Source of the DNA: an uncultured Elusimicrobia bacterium
GTDB lineage: Bacteria > Elusimicrobiota > Elusimicrobia > UBA1565 > UBA9628
Length of the DNA stretch: 5,012 nucleotides
NCBI GenBank assembly: GCA_903874575.1
Contig: CAIQSZ010000422.1
Coordinates: 1 to 5,012 of the forward strand
Reading direction: 5' to 3'
In this document: piece by piece, positions 1 through 5,012 of the stretch
Position numbering within the stretch: position 1 is the first letter of the stretch
Layout of the letters: every line of letters begins with the position of its first letter
Position numbers and translations under genes: made by a program
The notes under the pieces: model-generated
Seen by the model: only the letters and a program-made list of their open reading frames with translations
What the model was told of the DNA's origin: nothing
The model's database searches: none

Positions 1-24
1 GACCGACTTTAGTATGGTGTCGGC

Positions 25-30
25 GGGGGT
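25..30 (+). promoter_or_regulatory. Shine-Dalgarno site for the DUF2339 gene
   Basis: The hexamer GGGGGT can pair with the anti-Shine-Dalgarno end of 16S rRNA over six positions, one of them a G-U wobble. It ends 5 nt before the ATG at 36. It supports that start. The frame stays open upstream to the window edge but has no ATG, GTG or TTG before position 36. Confidence 0.5.
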
Positions 31-35
31 ATTTT

Positions 36-2888
36 ATGAATTTAACGGTTATCGTCGCCGTCGGTCTGCTTGTCTACATGTATTCCGAGTACGCGTCCAT
101 CAAGGATCAGCTCTCGCGCTTGACCAAACGGATGGCAGAACTCGAAACTCGTTTTGAGCGGACGCCCGAACCCGTCAAGGAAGCTCCGAAAGAGGAAGAA
201 CCCAAGCCCGGCAGAGAGCCCATTCTTCCCTCGCCCGCACTTTATCGGCGGCCCGCGACGGCAATGGTTCCCCGAAGTCGACCGCCCGCCATCGATTGGG
301 AGCGCTTCATGGGCGTGCAGCTCTTCGCTTGGCTCGGGGGCTTCGCGTTGTTTTTGGCCGCGGCCTTCTTCGTCAAATACTCCATCGACCACGACCTTAT
401 CAGCCCGCTGACGCGCGTCGCCTTGGGGGCGATGGCCGGCATCGGGCTCATCGTCGCAGGCCTCTACCTGCGCCGCCGAGGCTACGCCACGACGGTGCAT
501 TCCCTCTGCGCCGCGGGGGTTTCGATTCTTTACGCCGACACCTTCGCCTCCCGCTCGGTTTATAATTTCATCCCCGCGGAAGCCGGTTTCGTCCTGATGT
601 CTTTGATTACGGCGACTTCCTTCCTCCTGGCCATGCGCCTGGATTCGCGCTACGTCGCCGTTCTGGGGCTGCTGGGCGGATTTTTGACCCCGCCGCTCTT
701 GTCGACCGGCGTCGACCATCCTATCGCTCTTTTCTCCTACGTCGCCGTCTTGGACGTCGGCCTGATGGCCGTAGCCCTCAATAAAAACTGGGCCTTTCTC
801 GCCGTGCTCTCCGCGATAGCGACGTCCTTGATGGAATGGGGATGGACGCTTCATTTCTTCAACCCGGCGAAAATGCTGACGGCCGCAGGCATCGTTATTT
901 TTTTCAACGCTTTCTATCTTGCCGCGACGGAACTGGCCGGTCGGCGCCAGAGCGGAAATACCATGGAAGCTCCGGCCGCCTTCATGCCTCTCGCGTCCAT
1001 GGGTTTCGTCGCGTATTTCCTGTCCTACTCGATTCTCGGCCGTAATCCAGGTCTGACCCTCGGCCTGCTGATCGCTCTGAGTCTTCAGTCCGCCTACCAA
1101 GCCTTCCGGCGCGACGCCTTCCGGGCCTGGTACGTCTTCGCGGGACTTGCGGCCTTCGCTTTGCTCGCGATCTGGACCAAGGTCTATCTCGTCCAGGACA
1201 ATCTACCGTGGGGACTGGGCTATTATTTCGCGTTTTCCGTCCTGCATTCCGTCTTCCCGATATTGCTGCGACGCCTGCGCCCCGGCGCGCAGCCTTTCGA
1301 TTGGGGCTATCTCGCGCCCCTCGGCATGCTCGCCGTCCTGCTCATGGCCATGGTCGCGGGCGAAGTCATGTCCTTCCTGCTTTGGCCTTTCGTGTTATGG
1401 ATCGGACTCATCGCGCTCTTCATGGCCTGGCTTGCCGGGTCCTTGTTGAGCGCCGGCGTCTCCATCCTGCTGGTCATGGCGGCTTTCGGAGTTTGGATAT
1501 TGCGGTTGCCCGATCTCGCCGGGTTGCCGGGAATCTTGATCATCCTGGCCTTTTTCGCCTGCAGCATGTTCGCCGCCGCCCTTTTCATGACCGGACGGCG
1601 AGCCCCGGCTATTTTCGGCGCATGGCCCGCCCTCAAAAGCGATCCCTCCTTGACCGAACTCCCCTTGCTGGCCGCATCCATGCCCTTCATCCTTCTGGCC
1701 ATGGTCTGTCTCCATCTTCCCGTCAAGGACCCTTCGCAAATTTTCGGCCTCATGGCGCTGCTCGACGTGCTCTTGTTGGCCTTGGTCCGATACCGCGCCT
1801 CGCAAGCAAGCGCGCTGACGGCTTTAGCCGGAACGGCCGTGGTGGAGATGATTTGGCATTCGGCCCATTACGATCCGGCGCGGCCTTTTCCCGCGTTGCC
1901 CTGGTACTTCATTTTTTACGCGGCGTTCGGGCTTTTCCCTTATATTTTCCGCAAGCATATGAAGGGCGCCTGCCCCTGGATCGCCTCGGCCGCCGCCGGA
2001 CCCCTCCATTTCTTCTTGGTCTACAAGGGCATCGCCGACACGATGGGCAAGGCGTATATCGGCGCGATCCCGGCGCTGTTCGCCCTGCCCTCGCTCTGGG
2101 CCGTCCGGCATCATCTGCACGCTCTGGCCGAAGAGGACCCGCAAAGAAACACCTTGGTGGCGTTGGCGGGCGCCATAGCCTTGGGGTTCATCACGTTGAT
2201 CATCCCGGTCCAGTTCGACAAGGAGTGGATCACTTTAGGCTGGGCGCTGGAAGGCGCGGCCCTGATCTGGCTTTTCCAACGCGTCCCTCACGAGGGACTC
2301 AAGACCTGGGGAGCCGCCCTGCTGGTCGTTTCTTTCGCGCGGCTGAGCTTGAACCCGGCGGTCTTTTCCTATCACCCGCGCACGGTCGTTCCCATTTTCA
2401 ACTGGTACCTGCTCGTCTACGGCAGCGTGGCGGCATCTTTGCTCATCTCGGCGCGCTGGCTGAAAGAGCCGCGGCATCTTGTCGGGGGCGGCGATGTCAG
2501 GAGCCGGCTCAGGGGCATGGCCGCGATTTTGTCTTTCCTTCTGCTCAATATCGAAATCGCGGATTATTTCAGCACGGGAGCCGTCGTGACTTTCAATTTT
2601 TCCGCGAGTCTCGCCCAGGATATGACCTATTCCCTGGGGTGGGCGATCTTCGCCATAGCGCTTCTCGTCATAGGCATCCGCAGCGCTTCCCAGGCCGCCC
2701 GCTACGGCAGCTTGGGCCTGTTGCTGACGACGATCGTCAAGGTCTTCCTGCACGATCTCTGGCAGCTCGGCCAATTGTACCGCGTGGGGTCCATACTGGG
2801 CCTGGCCGTGATTCTCATCTTGGTCTCATTTTTGTACCAGAAGTTCCTGGCTCCGGGGAAAATCGAAAAAGAGAGGGCTCATGCTTAA
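36..2888 (+). CDS. DUF2339 family polytopic membrane protein
   Basis: Predicted inner-membrane protein of the DUF2339 family (COG5373-like), whose function is unknown. Residues 3-20 form a first membrane helix, about 19-41 a short coiled coil, and 42-87 a charged, Pro/Glu/Lys-rich linker. From about residue 90 to 935 the protein is almost continuous hydrophobic helices, roughly 28-31 by eye. Family hallmarks are visible: the WERFMG start of the conserved region at 88-93, followed by LGG (100-102), a charged FVKYSIDHD loop (112-120) and an RRRGY turn (146-150). Late in the protein come WALEGAALIWL (736-746), VKVFLHDL (901-908), LYRV (914-917) and a closing FLYQKF (932-937). The length is within the usual wide range for the family, and both ends are intact with no frameshift. 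The start at 36 is the first in-frame start in the window, has a Shine-Dalgarno site, and gives the N-terminal helix plus coiled coil typical of the family. The gene overlaps the DUF3999 gene downstream by 8 bp, so the two products probably act together. Polar residues inside predicted helices (E443, E604, H608, E739) are candidates for function. The family call is strong; no reaction or substrate can be assigned. Confidence 0.93.
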   Translation: MNLTVIVAVGLLVYMYSEYASIKDQLSRLTKRMAELETRFERTPEPVKEAPKEEEPKPGREPILPSPALYRRPATAMVPRSRPPAIDWERFMGVQLFAWLGGFALFLAAAFFVKYSIDHDLISPLTRVALGAMAGIGLIVAGLYLRRRGYATTVHSLCAAGVSILYADTFASRSVYNFIPAEAGFVLMSLITATSFLLAMRLDSRYVAVLGLLGGFLTPPLLSTGVDHPIALFSYVAVLDVGLMAVALNKNWAFLAVLSAIATSLMEWGWTLHFFNPAKMLTAAGIVIFFNAFYLAATELAGRRQSGNTMEAPAAFMPLASMGFVAYFLSYSILGRNPGLTLGLLIALSLQSAYQAFRRDAFRAWYVFAGLAAFALLAIWTKVYLVQDNLPWGLGYYFAFSVLHSVFPILLRRLRPGAQPFDWGYLAPLGMLAVLLMAMVAGEVMSFLLWPFVLWIGLIALFMAWLAGSLLSAGVSILLVMAAFGVWILRLPDLAGLPGILIILAFFACSMFAAALFMTGRRAPAIFGAWPALKSDPSLTELPLLAASMPFILLAMVCLHLPVKDPSQIFGLMALLDVLLLALVRYRASQASALTALAGTAVVEMIWHSAHYDPARPFPALPWYFIFYAAFGLFPYIFRKHMKGACPWIASAAAGPLHFFLVYKGIADTMGKAYIGAIPALFALPSLWAVRHHLHALAEEDPQRNTLVALAGAIALGFITLIIPVQFDKEWITLGWALEGAALIWLFQRVPHEGLKTWGAALLVVSFARLSLNPAVFSYHPRTVVPIFNWYLLVYGSVAASLLISARWLKEPRHLVGGGDVRSRLRGMAAILSFLLLNIEIADYFSTGAVVTFNFSASLAQDMTYSLGWAIFAIALLVIGIRSASQAARYGSLGLLLTTIVKVFLHDLWQLGQLYRVGSILGLAVILILVSFLYQKFLAPGKIEKERAHA
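2871..2877 (+). promoter_or_regulatory. Shine-Dalgarno site for the DUF3999 gene, inside the DUF2339 gene
   Basis: GAGAGGG lies within the last codons of the upstream gene. Its GAGG core ends 4 nt before the ATG at 2881, which is slightly close but usable. Together with the 8-bp overlap of the reading frames (ATGCTTAA, start of one and stop of the other) it points to coupled translation of the two genes from one mRNA. Confidence 0.6.
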
Positions 2889-4857
2889 CGCTCTGAAGAT
2901 TCTTCCGCTATTTTTGGCGGGCCACGCTTGGGGCCAGAACGTTCCCCCGGAATGGCCGTTCTCTCAAGAACTCACCGCGCCCCAGCCGGGCCTGACGCAG
3001 GTCGAGTTGTCGCCGGAGGTCCTTGCCCGCGGCAAAGAGGATCTCTCCGACCTTCGCCTGCTGGACCGGGACGGACGGGAAGTCCCGTTCTTCATCAACC
3101 GGCCCGTGATTCAGGCGAGCAAGGAAGCCTCCCTGCGGTCTCTCCAGATGAGGATGGAGCCCCAAAAAACGGTCATCGAGGGCGAAATCCCGCCGGAGTT
3201 TGCCGCCGACGGAATCAACGCCGTCTACCTCGTAAGCCCGTCCGACGATTTTTTAAAGCCGATCTCTCTGGCCGTCTCCCGTGATCGGCGGCATTGGAAA
3301 GGCATATTCGACTCTCGGCCGATATTCAAACAGCCCGGCCGCCCCCTGAGCACGACGCTCCAGTTCGAGCCGCTGAACGCCTCGTATTTGCGGATCACGC
3401 TGGACGACTCGCGCACCCCCCCGATCCGGGTCCAGGATTTGCGCCTATGGGCTCGACCCAAGGCGTTGCCGAATCTGAAGAGCGTGCCGCTGGAATGGCC
3501 TCCGTCGGTCGCCAACGGAGGCAAAACCGAGCTGAACCTGTCGTTGCCGGCGCCCAACCTGACCTTAGACTCCATCCGGATCGACGCCCAGGACGGGGTC
3601 TTCGCCCGGGAAGTCGCCGCCTTCGCCAAGGTGTTCTCCGACGGCGATTTCCACGACGAACTGATGGGAACGGGCTATATCTACCGGGTCTCCAAGGGAC
3701 CGCAGGGCGCCGAAGAGCTCTCCCTTAACCTGCGGCGTCGGATTCCGGGACGCGCCTTGATCCTGCGCATCAACGACGGCGACTCCCCCGCGCTGTCGAT
3801 CAAAGGGGTTTCCGCCGCCGTCATCCCCTCTTTTCTCATGTTCGACGCGCCGGCGCTTGGAACCTACAAACTCATCTTCGGCAACATCCTCGCCGCCCCG
3901 CGCCGCTACGACGTCGCGGCGCTTGGAGAGCGCCTGCTCCAGACCCGCTTCAACGGCGCCTCCGTCGGGCCGGTGTCTCAAAACCCGTCCTTCCGGGCTC
4001 CCGAGGTGCTGCCTGAGGTCCCGTCCGTGGGAAGCCCGCTGGACACTTCGACGTGGCGCTACCGCAGGAAAGTGCTCTTGACCGACGCGGGGCTTCAGCG
4101 CATCGAGCTGGACCCCGAGATTCTCGCACACGACGGCAATCGCCTGGCCGACCTTCGCTTGACGCGCGACGGTAAGCAAATACCTTACGTGCTGGATCAA
4201 ACGGGCGTTACGCGGGAGCTCGGCTTGGACGTCAAAGAAAGTCCCCAGGAGAAATCCAAAAGCCGGTGGGTCGTCGAATTGCCCCAAAAGGGCATCCCGC
4301 TGAGCTCCGTCAGATTTTCGGTTTCCGAGCCGCTCTTCAGCCGGTCCGTCGCGCTCTACCAGGAAGCGGCCGACGATCGGGGAGACACCGTGCGCCAGGA
4401 CTTGGGCGTGGGAAATTGGGCCAGGACCGGTCAAAACGGAAATCAGGAGTTCGAGATTCCTTTGTTCAAGAATCCCTTGCGCTCGGATCGTTTGATTTTG
4501 GAAATCGAGAACGGAGACAACCCCCCCCTTCACATCGCTCGAGCGCGAGGATTCTATCAGGCCCCAAGGCTCTACTTCAAAGCCACTCCGGGCGCGGATA
4601 TCTTCCTCCACTACGGGCAGGACCAGGCGGGACGCCCGCAATACGACATCGACATCATCAGCCGGGAAATCATGTCGGTCGTGCCCGCCGAGGCGCGATT
4701 GGCCCCCGAGGAAGCGCTCCACGCCGCGAACTGGTGGGAGGCGCCCGTCCCGTCCGGAAGAGCGAAATATTTTTTCTGGTCGATACTGGCCGCGGTGGCC
4801 GTAGGCCTGATCCTCATCATCCGAAAACTGCTCCCGGAAGAGCCTGCGTCTTTTTGA
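2881..4857 (+). CDS. DUF3999 family exported, membrane-anchored protein
   Basis: Exported protein resembling the DUF3999 family, function unknown. Residues 1-18 look like a short signal peptide (K6, then a hydrophobic core at 7-14), with likely cleavage after A-W-G at 16-18, before Q19. There is no lipobox cysteine. Residues about 25-620 are predicted to be extracytoplasmic and beta-rich. A single helix at about 630-647 anchors the C-terminus, followed by the basic RK pair (647-648) and a short tail ending in PEEPASF, so the topology is bulk outside, tail inside. The family-like header (ELSPEVLA, then DLSDLRLLDRDGREVPF at 54-70) recurs at 409-436. A discoidin-like beta module appears three times (see repeat entries). 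The frame is intact to TGA at 4855-4857. The start at 2881 is chosen because it gives the signal peptide directly and has its own Shine-Dalgarno site. The gene overlaps the DUF2339 gene and to my knowledge this pairing recurs in other bacteria, which supports the family call and a joint role in the envelope. No catalytic motif is evident; a binding or scaffolding role is inference. The whole protein is at the long end for the family as I remember it, because of the duplicated architecture. Confidence 0.88.
   Translation: MLNALKILPLFLAGHAWGQNVPPEWPFSQELTAPQPGLTQVELSPEVLARGKEDLSDLRLLDRDGREVPFFINRPVIQASKEASLRSLQMRMEPQKTVIEGEIPPEFAADGINAVYLVSPSDDFLKPISLAVSRDRRHWKGIFDSRPIFKQPGRPLSTTLQFEPLNASYLRITLDDSRTPPIRVQDLRLWARPKALPNLKSVPLEWPPSVANGGKTELNLSLPAPNLTLDSIRIDAQDGVFAREVAAFAKVFSDGDFHDELMGTGYIYRVSKGPQGAEELSLNLRRRIPGRALILRINDGDSPALSIKGVSAAVIPSFLMFDAPALGTYKLIFGNILAAPRRYDVAALGERLLQTRFNGASVGPVSQNPSFRAPEVLPEVPSVGSPLDTSTWRYRRKVLLTDAGLQRIELDPEILAHDGNRLADLRLTRDGKQIPYVLDQTGVTRELGLDVKESPQEKSKSRWVVELPQKGIPLSSVRFSVSEPLFSRSVALYQEAADDRGDTVRQDLGVGNWARTGQNGNQEFEIPLFKNPLRSDRLILEIENGDNPPLHIARARGFYQAPRLYFKATPGADIFLHYGQDQAGRPQYDIDIISREIMSVVPAEARLAPEEALHAANWWEAPVPSGRAKYFFWSILAAVAVGLILIIRKLLPEEPASF
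2953..3105 (+). repeat. Header motif copy 1 in the DUF3999 protein
   Basis: Residues about 25-75 align by eye with residues about 392-440. Shared features are an opening Trp, then PGL/AGL, a V/I-E-L segment (VELSPEVLA versus IELDPEILA), DLSDLRL versus RLADLRL, and a DGREVPF versus DGKQIPY turn. The similarity is at protein level. At DNA level only short words are shared, such as CCGACCTTCGC at 3047-3057 and 4148-4158, so the duplication is old. Confidence 0.75.
3169..3465 (+). repeat. Discoidin-like module 1 in the DUF3999 protein
   Basis: Residues about 97-195. The pattern is a hydrophobic strand (INAVYLV), a strand with SxDxxxW-type spacing (AVSRDRRHW at 131-139), then a late strand YLRITLDDSRTPP (169-181) followed by IRVQDLRLWARP. 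The surface strand pair around SRD-x-x-x-W and the Y-x-R-I-T strand recall F5/8 type C (discoidin) folds, which often bind glycans. It matches modules 2 and 3 best at the late strand and its PP-containing turn. Fold assignment is by eye. Confidence 0.5.
3523..3834 (+). repeat. Discoidin-like module 2 in the DUF3999 protein
   Basis: Residues about 215-318. It shares with module 3 the order LPxxxLxLxSIRI (222-234), F-A-R-E-V (241-245), an acidic stretch, then RALILRINDGDSPAL (291-305) and a closing strand rich in Val/Ala. It is followed by a segment (319-346: LMFDAPALGTYKLIFGN, then RRYDV) that also recurs after module 3, so the copies share order as well as motif. Confidence 0.6.
4054..4200 (+). 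repeat. Header motif copy 2 in the DUF3999 protein
   Basis: Residues about 392-440, the second copy of the N-terminal header. It begins at WRYRRKVLL after a Pro/Ser-rich linker (about 372-390), which looks like a domain boundary. The second half of the protein (392-598) therefore repeats the plan of the first half but lacks one discoidin-like module. Confidence 0.75.
4264..4572 (+). repeat. Discoidin-like module 3 in the DUF3999 protein
   Basis: Residues about 462-564. Elements in order are VVELPQKGIPLSSVRFSV, F-S-R-S-V (486-490), a DLGVGNW turn, F-E-I-P (524-527), RLILEIENGDNPPL (537-550) and a closing RARGFYQAP. The strand LILEIENGDNPPL lines up with LILRINDGDSPAL of module 2 and LRITLDDSRTPPI of module 1. 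The following segment (LYFKATPGADIFLHYG, then PQYDI) matches the segment after module 2. Confidence 0.6.
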
Positions 4858-4896
4858 GGACACGGTTTGGACGACCCAAATGGGGAGAAAGGCGGC

Positions 4897-5012
4897 ATGA
4901 ACATGAATAAAAGAGAGGCGCCGAAGCTGTCGTCCCTCTATGGACCGCTTCGGCGCCCCCAACGATCCCGCCCCGGACTTACGTCCCTCAACGGCTCACT
5001 TCTGCCACGCCC
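4897..5012 (+). CDS. Possible start of a third gene, running off the window
   Basis: An ATG at 4897 (with a second in-frame ATG at 4903) opens a frame with no stop to the window end, 38 codons and counting. A good Shine-Dalgarno site (GGGGAG at 4882-4887) lies 9 nt upstream. The peptide begins MNMNKREAPK and then becomes Arg/Pro/Leu-rich, as GC-rich non-coding DNA often does. It contains the strong hairpin at 4917-4957 across codons 7-21, which is unusual for a true gene start. It competes with the reading that this region is the 3' flank of a convergent gene. I do not recognise the peptide. Confidence 0.2.
   Translation, partial: MNMNKREAPKLSSLYGPLRRPQRSRPGLTSLNGSLLPR
4907..4957 (-). terminator. 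Probable intrinsic terminator read on the minus strand
   Basis: An 11-bp perfect inverted repeat (GGCGCCGAAGC at 4917-4927 and its complement at 4947-4957) encloses a 19-nt middle that can form a further 4-bp stem (4932-4935 with 4942-4945) around a 6-nt loop. Read on the minus strand, the stem is followed at once by TCTCTTTTATT (4916 down to 4906), a T-rich tail. Read on the plus strand it is followed by CCCAACG, with no T-run. It therefore fits the end of a convergent minus-strand transcript better than the end of the DUF2339/DUF3999 operon, though the stem could still slow or protect the plus-strand mRNA. Confidence 0.5.

Noticed and set aside
10..15. TAGTAT as a -10 promoter element before the DUF2339 gene
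   Set aside because: It matches the TATAAT consensus at only four of six positions, and the -35 region would lie outside the window, so it cannot be evaluated.
3..23. Inverted repeat CCGAC / GTCGG with an 11-nt loop in the leader
   Set aside because: A 5-bp stem with a long loop is expected by chance in GC-rich DNA, and it has no T-run or other supporting signal.
42..1100. Minus-strand open frame of 352 codons opposite the start of the DUF2339 gene
   Set aside because: The peptide is Gly/Arg/Gln/Glu-rich without domains and is fully antisense to a confidently assigned gene.
1208..2896. Plus-strand open frame of 562 codons in another frame inside the DUF2339 gene
   Set aside because: The translation is dominated by Arg, Pro, Gly and His with no hydrophobic pattern, while the overlapping frame carries the family motifs.
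4866..4880. Small hairpin TTTGG / CCAAA 8 nt after the DUF3999 stop codon, as the operon terminator
   Set aside because: The stem has only five pairs and is followed by TGGGGAG rather than a T-run, so it does not make a credible intrinsic terminator.
3565..4962. Long minus-strand open frame of 465 codons opposite the DUF3999 gene
   Set aside because: It runs antisense to a gene with a clear signal peptide, anchor and family motifs. Its peptide is rich in Arg, Gly and Val without recognisable domains, and it would begin just past the hairpin at 4917-4957. It is best explained by the low stop density of GC-rich DNA.

Overview
This window is GC-rich bacterial DNA (about 60% by eye) and is almost entirely filled by two long same-strand genes that overlap by 8 bp. 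Both encode envelope proteins of unknown function. A large DUF2339-type integral membrane protein (950 aa) comes first, followed by a DUF3999-type exported protein (658 aa) with a signal peptide, a long extracytoplasmic region and one C-terminal membrane anchor. An exported protein anchored at its C-terminus, with its bulk in the periplasm, fits a Gram-negative (diderm) host. I cannot name the phylum from the sequence.

Layout: positions 1-35 are a short leader with a plausible Shine-Dalgarno site. Positions 36-2888 are the DUF2339 gene and 2881-4857 the DUF3999 gene, whose own ribosome site lies inside the end of the first gene. Positions 4858-5012 (155 bp) hold no confident gene. That stretch contains an 11-bp perfect inverted repeat that looks like an intrinsic terminator for a transcript on the minus strand. 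This suggests a convergent gene ends at or just beyond the right edge. A competing reading is a short plus-strand ORF starting at 4897 behind a good Shine-Dalgarno site.

How the genes may work together: the start of the second gene lies inside the end of the first, so they are very probably one operon with coupled translation. To my knowledge DUF2339 and DUF3999 genes are found side by side in other bacteria, so this looks like a conserved two-part envelope module. A polytopic membrane partner plus a membrane-tethered periplasmic partner built from beta-rich, carbohydrate-binding-like modules suggests a role in envelope polysaccharide or lipid biology, but that role is inference. The most informative new observation is the internal architecture of the DUF3999 protein: two copies of an N-terminal header motif and three copies of a discoidin-like module.
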